The notes: generated from the letters alone by a model not told the origin. A stretch of DNA of 64,000 nt from Barnesiella intestinihominis YIT 11860 (GCF_000296465.1 NZ_JH815203.1:789005-853004), one strand, 5' to 3'; numbered from the stretch's first letter, positions 8,501-17,163 are shown. Translations and numbers: made by a program.

Positions 8501-9160
8501 TCCTCCATTGCCGTGCCCCGTAGCTTTATGGGGTATTTCTGTTTCACTATCGGAGACATTTAAAACTCCTCCCCTGTGTGACGCCAGCCATATAGGGGAG
8601 GTGGCACGTAGTGACGGAGGGGTTGAAAACAGCCTCTCATCAGCCGGTTTATATTGATCATTTAACCCCCTCGCCCGATGGGCACTCCCCCTATACCACT
8701 GCGCGGCACAGGGGGAGAGGTTGAAAAGTGTCGCTTCGAAAATTTTAAACTCCTCCATTGCCGTGCCCCGTAGCTTTATGGGGTATTTCTGTTTCACTAT
8801 CGGAGACATTTAAAACTCCTCCCCTGTGTGACGCCAGCCATATAGGGGAGGTGGCACGTAGTGACGGAGGGGTTGAAAACAGCCTCTCATCAGCCGGTTT
8901 ATATTGATCATTTAACCCCCTCGCCCGATGGGCACTCCCCCTATACCACTGCGCGGCACAGGGGGAGAGGTTGAAAAGTGTCGCTTCGAAAATTTTAAAC
9001 TCCTCCATTGCCGTGCCCCGTAGCTTTATGGGGTATTTCTGTTTCACTATCGGAGACATTTAAAACTCCTCCCCTGTGTGACGCCAGCCATATAGGGGAG
9101 GTGGCACGTAGTGACGGAGGGGTTGAAAACAGCCCCTCATCAACCGATTCATATCGGACA
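8501..9160. repeat. Tandem array of a 250-bp composite repeat
   Basis: Two identical 250-base units run 8501-8750 and 8751-9000, and a third partial copy begins at 9001 and diverges near 9137. Each unit holds a truncated long-form element, a plus-strand short-form element (CTCCCCTGTGTG and CATATAGGGGAG), a ~40-base spacer and an inverted short-form element. Open frames here simply repeat themselves and have no coding character. The array stops next to the zinc-ribbon gene. Confidence 0.9.
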
Positions 9161-9162
9161 AA

Positions 9163-9369
9163 TCACATTTTCACCATACGTTTGGGGGACCCGCTCCAAG
9201 AGCAACCCATACAATAAACTGTTTCAAGATCGAAACCATCGAGAGTCTCGCCCTCTTTGCGGGCAACGACTACCCCTCCATCGGTCACATACACCGCCCT
9301 ACGCTCCCCCTTACCGTTCTTCACATACATCGAAGACACCTTACACTGCGGACAAAGCAATTTTCTCAT
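9163..9369 (-). CDS. Small zinc-ribbon protein
   Basis: This 68-residue protein has two CxxC knuckles: CPQC at residues 6-9 and CMGC near residue 55, then SWSGSPKRMV. This pattern suggests a single zinc ribbon. I recognise it as a conserved small Bacteroidales protein of unknown function. The two knuckles are separated by a central beta-rich stretch (GERRAVYVTDGGVVVARKEGE). The start ATG at 9369 gives the first knuckle at the very N-terminus. Its stop codon lies at the edge of the tandem repeat array, which suggests that the array expanded up to but not into the gene. Confidence 0.75.
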   Translation of the reverse strand: MRKLLCPQCKVSSMYVKNGKGERRAVYVTDGGVVVARKEGETLDGFDLETVYCMGCSWSGSPKRMVKM

Positions 9370-9480
9370 CGTACAAATAGTTTACCCAATCGATACCGAA
9401 TATACAAAAAAAGAACCTCGGAAAAAACAATTCTTCCAAAGTCCCTTTTTCAATCACTTATAAGAAATAATCCTTGACAA

Positions 9481-9963
9481 TTACCTCTCACCCAGTTTCT
9501 CGTCCATATACAAAATACTGGCTTCGTCTTTACAACGTTTCAACTTCTCGACAATGCCCAAAGCCGTGGCCTCTTCTTCTACCTGCTCGCGCACATAGCC
9601 CCAGAGAAAATCTTGCGAAGCCTTATCCTTTTCGGAAGAAGCGACATTTACCAACTCGTCGATAAGAGAAGATACATGGCACTCGTGTTTATAAACATTT
9701 TCAAAAGCATCGAGCACACTCTCCCATTCCTGAGGAACGACATCTATCTTATCTACTTTGGCTACACCGCCGCGCTTCGATACATAATCGGCCAAGTCGT
9801 AAGCATGCTCCAACTCTTCCTGAGACTGTTTTCTCATCCAATTGGCAAATCCGTCATATCCCAATTTTTTGAAATAAAACGACATCGATAAATAAAGATT
9901 CGACGACCACATTTCAGCCGCAATCTGAACGTTAATGGCTTCTTGTAATTTCTGTGAAATCAT
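9481..9963 (-). CDS. ftnA: Ferritin (iron-storage, FtnA type)
   Basis: This 160-residue protein is a non-haem bacterial ferritin, a four-helix bundle that assembles into a 24-subunit iron-oxidising shell in the cytoplasm. Ferroxidase ligands are visible at Glu17 (IAAEMWSSNLYLS), Glu50 and His53 (QSQEELEHAYDLADY), with Glu near 94 in NVYKHE and Gln near 127 in VREQVEEE. Length and spacing match FtnA. It is monocistronic, with a 1-kb repeat-rich region upstream. Confidence 0.95.
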   Translation of the reverse strand: MISQKLQEAINVQIAAEMWSSNLYLSMSFYFKKLGYDGFANWMRKQSQEELEHAYDLADYVSKRGGVAKVDKIDVVPQEWESVLDAFENVYKHECHVSSLIDELVNVASSEKDKASQDFLWGYVREQVEEEATALGIVEKLKRCKDEASILYMDEKLGER

Positions 9964-10111
9964 AATGGTTTATTTTTTATATGTTAATACTCATTTTCAT
10001 TACATATCGATAATATACAAAAATTATACCATCACATAATAATAAGACTTTATCATAACCTAAAAATAAAAACCAAGACAATACAACCTCTTTAATGACA
10101 TAATTGCAGAA

Positions 10112-10339
10112 TCATTTTGTCCGAATTTGACATTCTTCGAGACAGATTATAGAATACCAAAATACATAGAATGCAACTACCAATAATCCTATAATAAAGC
10201 CAGCAAGAACCCACGATTTGACAGTAGAGTCGACACGTAGCGCATCATCGTATCTACGGCTATCGAAGTAATTATTTATTTCAAGGTATAAAGCAACGCT
10301 CGCCCGGATTTTGTCATTGAGATTCTTGCAGGTTTTGTT
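10112..10339 (-). pseudogene. Start-less coding remnant with a C-terminal membrane helix
   Basis: On the minus strand a 75-codon frame reads NLNDKIRASVALYLEINNYF, continues through DSRRYDDALRVDSTVKSW and ends in a hydrophobic helix (LAGFIIGLLVVAFYVFW) plus a short charged tail before TGA. It has coding-like composition but no usable start. It is closed upstream by a TGA exactly where an interspersed repeat begins (10341). It is best read as the 3' end of a small tail-anchored membrane protein gene that was cut by the repeat. I do not recognise the family. Confidence 0.45.
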
Positions 10340-10340
10340 T

Positions 10341-10408
10341 CAGCCCCTTCGCCCTACGGGCACTCCCTCCTATATCGATTGTTGCGATACAGAGGGAAAG
10401 GATTAAAT
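10341..10408 (-). repeat. Two-hairpin interspersed repeat, short form, diverged
   Basis: The minus strand carries TCCCTCTGTATCGC, a loop, and CGATATAGGAGGGAG, then TGCCCGTAGGGCGAAGGGGCT. It abuts the truncated frame at 10112-10339. Confidence 0.65.
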
Positions 10409-10459
10409 GTGTTGCTTTGAACGGTCTTTTTATCTTTTCGGTTCTTTGTGAGTATTCCC

Positions 10460-10552
10460 CCCTTCTCCCCTGCCGTGTCCCGTAGCCTTACGGGAAGTTG
10501 CGCAGCAATATAGGGGAGAGACAGAGGAGCGGCAGCGACGAAGAGAGGGGTT
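10460..10552 (+). repeat. Two-hairpin interspersed repeat, long form
   Basis: CTTCTCCCCTGCCGTG leads, then the inner CCCGTAGCCTTACGGG hairpin, TATAGGGGAG, and a tail ending GAGAGGGGTT. Confidence 0.75.
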
Positions 10553-10586
10553 AAAAAAGAAGCACATAGGATTTTTTTGTAGAACT

Positions 10587-10643
10587 AACCCCCTCGCCCG
10601 ATGGGCACTCCCCCTATACCGCTATGCGGCACAGGGGGAGAGG
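10587..10643 (-). repeat. Two-hairpin interspersed repeat, short form
   Basis: The minus strand carries CTCCCCCTGTGCCGC, loop, and GCGGTATAGGGGGAG, then the GCCCATCGGGC hairpin and GAGGGGGTT. Confidence 0.8.
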
Positions 10644-10670
10644 TTTGAAAGTGTCGCTTCAAATATTTTA

Positions 10671-10805
10671 AACTCCTCCATTGCCGTGCCCCGTAGCTTT
10701 ATGGAGTATTTCTGTTTTCACTATCGGAGACATTTAAAACTCCTCCCCTGTGTTTTGTAATGCAAAATATAGGGGAGGTGGCATGTAGTGACGGAGGGGT
10801 TAAAA
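10671..10805 (+). repeat. Composite repeat like one unit of the tandem array
   Basis: A truncated long form (TGCCGTGCCCCGTAGC) is followed by a short form with stem CTCCCCTGTGTTTTG/CAAAATATAGGGGAG and tail GGCATGTAGTGACGGAGGGGTT. The same spacer as in the 8.5-kb array follows it. Confidence 0.8.
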
Positions 10806-10989
10806 ACAGCCTCTCATCTGCCGATTTATATTGGACATTTAACCTCTTCTCTTATCCGCTAAAAGAACATTTCCGGCTAAAATACTCCGGCCTATGGGAG
10901 AAAACGAAAAAGGAAAACATCGGGGAGAAAACAAAAAGCACCTGCGACCAAACGGCCACAGATGCTTATACATAATAAGATACAAATGA
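10806..10989. other. Intergenic spacer beyond the repeats
   Basis: This holds the rest of the repeat spacer and a short A-rich tract (about 10900-10960) before the convergent end of the GGGtGRT gene. No gene or clear terminator was seen. Confidence 0.4.
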
Positions 10990-12000
10990 TTACTTACTCA
11001 AAGCCTGAGCTACATCGACAGCACAAGCCACGGTGCAACCCACCATAGGGTTATTACCGATACCGAGGAATCCCATCATTTCTACGTGAGCAGGAACTGA
11101 CGAAGACCCGGCAAACTGAGCATCGCTGTGCATACGACCCATTGTATCGGTCATACCGTAAGAAGCAGGACCGGCAGCCATGTTGTCGGGGTGCAAAGTA
11201 CGACCCGTACCGCCACCGGAAGCTACCGAGAAATATTTCTTACCCTTCTCTACGCACTCTTTCTTGTAAGTACCGGCTACGGGGTGTTGGAAACGGGTAG
11301 GGTTCGTAGAGTTACCCGTGATAGATACGTCTACACCTTCGTGCCACATGATAGCCACGCCTTCGCGCACATCATCGGCTCCATAACATTTTACTTTGGC
11401 ACGTTCACCTTTGGAATAAGCTATTTCACGAACTACCTTCAACTCGCCCGTATAATAGTCGAATTGTGTTTGAACGTAGGTAAATCCATTGATACGCGAA
11501 ATGATTTGAGCAGCATCTTTACCCAGACCGTTCAAAATACAACGCAAAGGTTCCTTGCGCACTTTATCGGCCTTAGCGGCAATTTTGATAGCGCCCTCGG
11601 CTGCGGCGAACGACTCGTGGCCGGCAAGGAATGCAAAACATTTCGTCTCTTCGCGAAGCAAACGAGCGGCCAAATTTCCATGTCCGAGACCCACTTTGCG
11701 GTCATCGGCTACCGAACCGGGAATACAGAACGACTGCAAACCGATACCGATAGCTTCGGCTGCATCAGCAGCATTCTTACAACCTTTCTTCAAAGCGATA
11801 GCAGCACCTACCACGTAAGCCCATTTTGCATTCTCGAAACAAATAGGTTGTGTCTCTTCACAAGTTTTATAAGGATCGAGTCCATAAGATTCGCAGATAG
11901 CGTTAGCCTCTTCAATATCTTTAATACCGTTAGCGTTCAAAGCGGCAAGAATTTGCTTGATACGACGGTCTTGACTTTCAAATTTCACTTCTCTAATCAT
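10990..12000 (-). CDS. GGGtGRT protein
   Basis: This 336-residue cytoplasmic protein is named for its signature, here GGGTGRTLHPDN at residues 262-273. It is followed by many conserved Gly/Met/His positions (AAGPASYGMTDTMGRMHSDAQ) and the C-terminal GNNPMVGCTVACAVDV. The family is widespread in anaerobes but, to my knowledge, has no established activity. It is the second gene of a pair with the NifU-like protein upstream (18-base gap), so an Fe-S or metal-linked role is inferred from context only. The ATG at 12000 is the first Met. Confidence 0.85.
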   Translation of the reverse strand: MIREVKFESQDRRIKQILAALNANGIKDIEEANAICESYGLDPYKTCEETQPICFENAKWAYVVGAAIALKKGCKNAADAAEAIGIGLQSFCIPGSVADDRKVGLGHGNLAARLLREETKCFAFLAGHESFAAAEGAIKIAAKADKVRKEPLRCILNGLGKDAAQIISRINGFTYVQTQFDYYTGELKVVREIAYSKGERAKVKCYGADDVREGVAIMWHEGVDVSITGNSTNPTRFQHPVAGTYKKECVEKGKKYFSVASGGGTGRTLHPDNMAAGPASYGMTDTMGRMHSDAQFAGSSSVPAHVEMMGFLGIGNNPMVGCTVACAVDVAQALSK

Positions 12001-12018
12001 AGTAACTTCCTCCTTATT

Positions 12019-12720
12019 TTATTCGTGACGGGGATCTATATATTTCACTGCACCGGCCTCTTTGGTGAAACGTCCGTAAGTTCCGGTTACCTTCTTCAAT
12101 GCCTCGTTGGCATCGGTTCCTTTCTTGATTTCGTCCATGAATTTACCCATGTGAACAAATTCATATCCGCAGATTTCATCGTTTTCATCAAGAGCAAGAG
12201 TTTTTATATAACCCTCTGCCATTTCAAGATAACGAGGACCTTTGGCCAATGTACCGTACAACGTACCTACTTGGCTGCGCAATCCTTTACCGAGGTCTTC
12301 GAGACCTGCACCGATCATCAAACCGCCTTCCGAGAAAGCCGATTGAGTACGCCCGTAAACGATTTGCAGGAATAACTCGCGCATAGCCGTATTGATGGCA
12401 TCACAAACGAGGTCGGTATTCAGAGCTTCCAAAATAGTTTTACCCGGAAGGATTTCCGATGCCATAGCGGCCGAGTGGGTCATACCCGAACAACCGATAG
12501 TCTCTACCAATGCCTCTTGAATAACACCGTTCTTTACATTCAACGTCAGTTTACATGCACCCTGTTGAGGAGCACACCAACCGATACCATGAGTCAAGCC
12601 CGAAATATCAATCACTTCTTTTGCCTTCACCCATTTTCCCTCTTCGGGGATAGGAGCCGGTCCGTGATTAGGACCTTTCTTTACAACACACATGTGTTCT
12701 ACTTCGTGTGAATAAACCAT
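12019..12720 (-). CDS. NifU/IscU-like iron-sulfur scaffold-related protein
   Basis: This 233-residue protein has an IscU/NifU-N-like fold: GWCAPQQGACKLTLNVKNG, then ALVETIGCSGMTHSAAMASE, a loop with a conserved Cys, then DLVCDAINTAM. The Cys spacing differs from classical IscU, and the protein has an extra ~90-residue C-terminal part (GTLYGTLAKGPRYLEMAEGY and onwards). It is the first gene of a conserved two-gene unit with the GGGtGRT protein, behind a good -7 box at 12770. It probably handles an Fe-S cluster or another metal centre for the partner protein, but direct evidence is lacking. Confidence 0.7.
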   Translation of the reverse strand: MVYSHEVEHMCVVKKGPNHGPAPIPEEGKWVKAKEVIDISGLTHGIGWCAPQQGACKLTLNVKNGVIQEALVETIGCSGMTHSAAMASEILPGKTILEALNTDLVCDAINTAMRELFLQIVYGRTQSAFSEGGLMIGAGLEDLGKGLRSQVGTLYGTLAKGPRYLEMAEGYIKTLALDENDEICGYEFVHMGKFMDEIKKGTDANEALKKVTGTYGRFTKEAGAVKYIDPRHE

Positions 12721-12769
12721 AATTCGCTCTTTTTATTTGATGAGTATTTTTACGCTCTTTTCAGCGTTG

Positions 12770-12777
12770 CAAAGATA
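12770..12777 (-). promoter_or_regulatory. -7 promoter box (TATCTTTG) of the NifU-like/GGGtGRT pair
   Basis: A perfect TAnnTTTG on the minus strand lies 49 bases before the ATG at 12720. It is followed by GCAACG, typical of Bacteroidota start regions. Confidence 0.65.
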
Positions 12778-12843
12778 ATTTTTTTTCTTTATGTAAGCAA
12801 TAGCAAATTTATTTGTAACGGCTCAAAATAATTATATCGCCAT

Positions 12844-14661
12844 TCAATCGTTTTCAGAAGAGTCAGAGGGAATAATACCCATTTTTCTCATGAGAAAACA
12901 GGCGTTCATATTTTCGGCTATACCCGGCTGTAACCGATAAGAAAAAGTAAGTTCGTCTCCTTGTATAGCTGCCTCGAAGCGATAATTGCCGACTTTTCCG
13001 GGCAGACTATCGGCAAGTTTGCCCAAAGCCAAATCATGAGTAGCGATAATTCCCGTTGCTCCGGCCCCGACCAACTGACGGATAAGAGCAAGCGAACCGG
13101 TCTGCTTATCGACCGAGTTGGTTCCCCGCAGTATCTCGTCGAGAATAATAAATAATTTCTCCCCACGACGTAAACGCAAAACGATTTGCTGCAAACGTTT
13201 CAATTCGGCAAAAAAGTAAGACTCGTTATCGGCAAGAGAATCAGAGGCCCGCAATCCGGTAAACAAAGGCAACGGAGTAAAAGTCATGCTATCGGCACAA
13301 ACGGGAGCGCCCATGCAGCCGAGTAAATAATTGATTCCGATAGTCCTCAAAAACGTACTCTTCCCGGCCATATTGGCTCCGGTGATAATCTGGAAAGAAG
13401 CCTCGTTCATGGGCGCAACATCGTTACAGACGCGCTTCTCTCTCGGGATAAGCGGGTGTCCCAGAGCTTCGGCCTGCATAACCGGGGTGCGATCTTCCCG
13501 TATATCGGGAAATACATAGTCGGGGTGATTGTATCGAAAAGTTCCTAACGAGACATATACGTCGAACCGCGACAATACATCTATCCATTGCGTTATTTTT
13601 TCACGATTGTCACACAGCCATCGGTCGAGCGCGTTGATTTGCCGCAAATCCCAAAGCAGAAATCCGTTCAACAAGGCGAATCCTACGAAATTGTAGCGTT
13701 GGTCGAGATTGCTGAGCAAATGCCGTAAACGGGACACCCTCTGCGAGACAGAGCCGTTGCTGTCAACACACCGGCTTTGTAACTCACTCAATGGCTTGCA
13801 CCGGAATCGCGTCCGCTCCATCATCTCGAACAGACGTGAATAACGAGAAAGCGATTGAAGCGTCCGGTTGAGCTGTTCTTGTATGCGGGTTACCCGTTTG
13901 GCAAATAGACCGGACAAAACCAACAAAAAAATGAAAACCGCCACGATCACATTCCCTGCGACCATTCCCGTTAACCATAAAGCGAATAAGGCAAGATAAA
14001 CCGCAGGAACCGCATAAACCAGCCAACGCACAATCCGCCCCGTTCCGAACCGAGGCATTCCGGCAAGCCGTTCGATAGCCTCGGTATCTACCCGGCTCTC
14101 TCCCGAACAGCCCCCGTATGATTGAAAATCTATCCTGAAATCCGTATGGCAGGACATTTCCTCGACAGCCTCCTGCCTCTCCCGAATAGACGCAGTTTTC
14201 AAATCGGGGTGAAGCAACTCCCGGGACAACGCGACTCGCCCTACTGTCGTCGCTGTGCGATTGATATAGGCGAAGAAGGACCTCTCGCCGAAAAGGTCGA
14301 GGTCGAAGCTATAATCATGGGAAGGGTCGATGAATTCACTGCCCCCGTCGATTCCGTCGAAACGATATTCCAACAAGGACAATTCCCTATGAATAATCCG
14401 GTCCCGACAATCGACAAATTCTTTTTTCCGAAACCAGCGATCGTGCACCTGGGCCAACGACAGGAACAGAACGATTCCTATCAATACGGTTGTGCCCCAC
14501 ACCTCTACACCCTCATTTCTAAACAAATACACGATCAATGTCGCAACAACGACTACCGAAAGACGAAGAAAAGCAATGATACGAATATACATTTTTATCC
14601 GCTCCGTTTCCCGGCTGTTAGCTTGAAGTCGGGAACGGTAATCTCGCAGGACTTTTTCCAT
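12844..14661 (-). CDS. Membrane-anchored MutS-like ATPase
   Basis: The 605-residue protein starts at the ATG at 14661; the longer frame would need a TTG. Two helices near 27-72 and two near 212-253 suggest a membrane anchor. A MutS core/lever segment follows. The MutS ATPase domain has Walker A GANMAGKST (428-436), Walker B FIILDE (504-509) and THDL (541-544). There is no mismatch-recognition domain I, so this is not classical MutS. Such short membrane MutS relatives are common in Bacteroidota with unknown function. It begins 22 bases after the channel gene stop, so it is the last gene of the RyR/channel operon. Confidence 0.85.
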   Translation of the reverse strand: MEKVLRDYRSRLQANSRETERIKMYIRIIAFLRLSVVVVATLIVYLFRNEGVEVWGTTVLIGIVLFLSLAQVHDRWFRKKEFVDCRDRIIHRELSLLEYRFDGIDGGSEFIDPSHDYSFDLDLFGERSFFAYINRTATTVGRVALSRELLHPDLKTASIRERQEAVEEMSCHTDFRIDFQSYGGCSGESRVDTEAIERLAGMPRFGTGRIVRWLVYAVPAVYLALFALWLTGMVAGNVIVAVFIFLLVLSGLFAKRVTRIQEQLNRTLQSLSRYSRLFEMMERTRFRCKPLSELQSRCVDSNGSVSQRVSRLRHLLSNLDQRYNFVGFALLNGFLLWDLRQINALDRWLCDNREKITQWIDVLSRFDVYVSLGTFRYNHPDYVFPDIREDRTPVMQAEALGHPLIPREKRVCNDVAPMNEASFQIITGANMAGKSTFLRTIGINYLLGCMGAPVCADSMTFTPLPLFTGLRASDSLADNESYFFAELKRLQQIVLRLRRGEKLFIILDEILRGTNSVDKQTGSLALIRQLVGAGATGIIATHDLALGKLADSLPGKVGNYRFEAAIQGDELTFSYRLQPGIAENMNACFLMRKMGIIPSDSSEND

Positions 14662-14683
14662 AATCACCAATGACAAAAAATGA

Positions 14684-16864
14684 TTATACCCTCCACAAAT
14701 ATTTCATAATCAATCGATCGTAATCCTTAACCGATTCGCTCAATGCTTCATACGGTTTGATATAAGTATGGGCAAAAGATTCACGCTCTATCTTTCTTTT
14801 CCGTTCCTTGCCCAATCGTTGTATCTCCTCGTCTTCTCCGGAAGTTGTAGGACGATACCCCATAATCAGTTTCTCCATATTCCAACGATTGTGTTCCACT
14901 TCTGCCATCATCTCGATCAAAGCAGTATCTTCATCGAGATTTTCAGGTTCCGATTTTCCGAAACTTCTTCGCTTGGAAGGAATAGAGTGGGCATTGTAAA
15001 CATTCGACCAACGATGCACGGTAGACAATTCTTCCCACAATGCCCTTGCCTCGATATCGTTCAATGTTTGCGGGAAAGGCTGTTCGGGAGTTATTTTATG
15101 ATAAATAAAGTTTATCCGCCGTACCCGTTTCATGCAATCGTCGTCTATGTCATAGCACTCGTCCAACATGCCGAACGCCCTCAATTTACCGTATTGATGA
15201 GCTTTTCGTATCAATTCGATGGTCGAGCAGGAAACATTCTGACGCACGAGTATCGAATGAGCCTTTTCATACACGAGCCGAGGCATATAAAGTGCCGTAG
15301 CGATACTCTTTTGAGGAATTTCGAAACAGATAGCGATAGTCAACAACCGTCCGTCTTCCTCCTCTGCCCAATGTTGTAGCAACTCTTGTATCGGACGGCT
15401 CTCGACAGAACCTTTGATAAATTCAAACTCTATGTCGGTAAACTTATCATCGGTATTCGGGTTGGCATAACTCTTAGCTGGCTCTACCGTATCGATAACT
15501 CGATAGTCGCACATGTCGAACAAAGAGTTGTATCTGCCCCGCAACCGATCGAACTCGGTGTCGGCATTCATGTCGATAAAAGAGATTCGAGTCCGTTTAC
15601 TCCGGTCTCGAAGGAAATTGGGATAATGGGCGATATGAGCGGCTTTCACCCCCATGGCGATTCCCATGCTGGTCATTCCCACAATGACGAGATGGACGTA
15701 TCGGTTGCTGTCATAACCGATTCCGTCACCGTCGATAGGTACATAACGTATGACTTCCGAACCTTTGTCATGCGGAGTATACAGGCCTCGCACCAACACC
15801 TTCTCCGCCCAAGTTTCATAAAAATTAAACGGCAGAAAATCGATAAGCCTTTCGCTCAATCGATTGAAAGTCAGCATTAATTTCAATAATTTTTCATTCT
15901 CCGCACCGTCTTTATATTTTTTTTGGAAATGCACCAGCCATTGCTTCTCAGTCTTCTTCGGAAGTTGGAATATAGATTCTATATCATACCGTTGAAATAC
16001 GGCAAAGGTCGATTGAGCTTCGAAAAGCACATTACATTTTTTACAACGGCCCTGTATTTGCGCTACCAACATACGCAGCTCCTCTATATCCCGGGGCTCT
16101 TTTCCTATTGCGTTCTTTTCCCGCAAAATCCTATTAATGAGAGCCGCACATTCGATATTGATCGAGTCATGATCGGTTTCATTCTCCTCGCCCAACAAAA
16201 ATATCTCCTTGCAATCCGGCAAATACAGTTTCTCCAAATCTTCCCGCGAATCGCGGCCCCCGTGCAAAATTATCGTACGACGGTCGATAGAGGCATCAAG
16301 TTTGGACAACAACTCGTGACGGGCAGAATCGACGCTACCCGAAGTCTGAATGACAAACAAATAAGGCGTATGATCCGACTGTTCGGCCACACTCTTTTGA
16401 TACAACTGTTTGATAAGCCCGATAGCCATCTTATCGAACCCTATAATCACATAATGATTCCTAAATTTATAGCCTATCTGACCCTCCCTCGCACGCTCTA
16501 CCCGGCGGTCGATAATATTCGAGAAAATAGAGATGAGCAAACCGCCCATCAGTGCAGACCCGGTGATCGAAATAAGGAATGCAAGGAATCGATTCCATGT
16601 CCCTTCGACGACATACTGATTGCCGGGATCGGCAAAATGATAATAGACATCAACAAAAATATTACGTGGGTCGTTCTCCTTAATAGTAAGAATACTGCCT
16701 GTAAGCCATTCGATTACGATGAACAAAAGAATAGCAGCAACGATAACACCCAGTAAAAAAAGCAATTGCCATTTGATACCCGATGACAAAATCCGGTCTA
16801 TACCGATAACCGGGTGTCTGAAAAAATCCTTCATCGCCCCGAAAAATTCTTTTAGTCTTTTCAT
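14684..16864 (-). CDS. CASTOR/POLLUX-like RCK ion channel with a C-terminal RyR-like domain
   Basis: The protein is 726 residues. TM1 spans about 31-52 and TM2 about 92-112. The latter runs RFLAFLISITGSALMGG directly into the charged RVERAREG and a Rossmann domain (NHYVIIGFDKMAIGLIKQL), the layout of plant CASTOR/POLLUX and their bacterial TrkA-like relatives. A second Rossmann-like domain begins near 390 (VHLVIVGMTSMGIAMG). The C-terminal ~110 residues (MMAEVEHNRWNMEKLIMGY and IKPYEALSESVKDYDR) resemble a ryanodine-receptor RyR domain. The canonical potassium filter is not obvious. It overlaps the upstream RyR gene by 4 bases (ATGA). Ion selectivity is unknown. Confidence 0.75.
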   Translation of the reverse strand: MKRLKEFFGAMKDFFRHPVIGIDRILSSGIKWQLLFLLGVIVAAILLFIVIEWLTGSILTIKENDPRNIFVDVYYHFADPGNQYVVEGTWNRFLAFLISITGSALMGGLLISIFSNIIDRRVERAREGQIGYKFRNHYVIIGFDKMAIGLIKQLYQKSVAEQSDHTPYLFVIQTSGSVDSARHELLSKLDASIDRRTIILHGGRDSREDLEKLYLPDCKEIFLLGEENETDHDSINIECAALINRILREKNAIGKEPRDIEELRMLVAQIQGRCKKCNVLFEAQSTFAVFQRYDIESIFQLPKKTEKQWLVHFQKKYKDGAENEKLLKLMLTFNRLSERLIDFLPFNFYETWAEKVLVRGLYTPHDKGSEVIRYVPIDGDGIGYDSNRYVHLVIVGMTSMGIAMGVKAAHIAHYPNFLRDRSKRTRISFIDMNADTEFDRLRGRYNSLFDMCDYRVIDTVEPAKSYANPNTDDKFTDIEFEFIKGSVESRPIQELLQHWAEEEDGRLLTIAICFEIPQKSIATALYMPRLVYEKAHSILVRQNVSCSTIELIRKAHQYGKLRAFGMLDECYDIDDDCMKRVRRINFIYHKITPEQPFPQTLNDIEARALWEELSTVHRWSNVYNAHSIPSKRRSFGKSEPENLDEDTALIEMMAEVEHNRWNMEKLIMGYRPTTSGEDEEIQRLGKERKRKIERESFAHTYIKPYEALSESVKDYDRLIMKYLWRV

Positions 16865-17163
16865 CTCTTCTTCACAATATCGAATCCCAACGCTTGTATC
16901 AGTTTAAGCGTCCCTATCGCTGTGTTGCGATCGTAATCCTTTTCTATTTCGGGTAATTCCTCATAAGGCACGAGACAGGGATGCGTCTTCTTCTCATCGT
17001 CCCGTCGCGCTCCGTAAGTCCACCCTTCGGACAAACGAGATTGCGACCATACCTCATGAACATTTTTCGCCATTACCTCGACCAACTCCATAAGTTCCTC
17101 CGGTAGTTTTTCCCGGCTGGTATCCGTCGGAGCCGGAATATACTTTTCGCGTTTCATCGTCAT
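16861..17163 (-). CDS. Stand-alone RyR-domain protein
   Basis: These 100 residues are almost entirely one RyR domain: VMAKNVHEVWSQSRLSEGW, YGARRDDEKKTHPCLVPYEEL, then EKDYDRNTAIGTLKLIQALG. This repeat is known from ryanodine receptors and from scattered bacterial and phage proteins, where its ligand is not settled. The 4-base overlap with the channel gene implies translational coupling, and the channel carries a similar domain at its own C-terminus. The small protein may therefore be a detachable sensor or regulatory subunit of the channel (inference). Confidence 0.85.
   Translation of the reverse strand: MTMKREKYIPAPTDTSREKLPEELMELVEVMAKNVHEVWSQSRLSEGWTYGARRDDEKKTHPCLVPYEELPEIEKDYDRNTAIGTLKLIQALGFDIVKKR

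Noticed and set aside
8501..9160. Possible CRISPR array
   Set aside because: Units are 250 bases with no short repeat/unique spacer alternation and no cas genes; it is a tandem duplication of dispersed repeats.
8495..9217. Repeated open frames in the tandem array that look like small proteins
   Set aside because: They are translations of the hairpin repeat, identical at a 250-base offset; repeat-derived peptides of this kind are often mis-annotated as hypothetical proteins.
11128..12375. Plus-strand frame (415 aa) opposite the GGGtGRT/NifU-like genes
   Set aside because: It spans two genes on the other strand and has no motif of its own.
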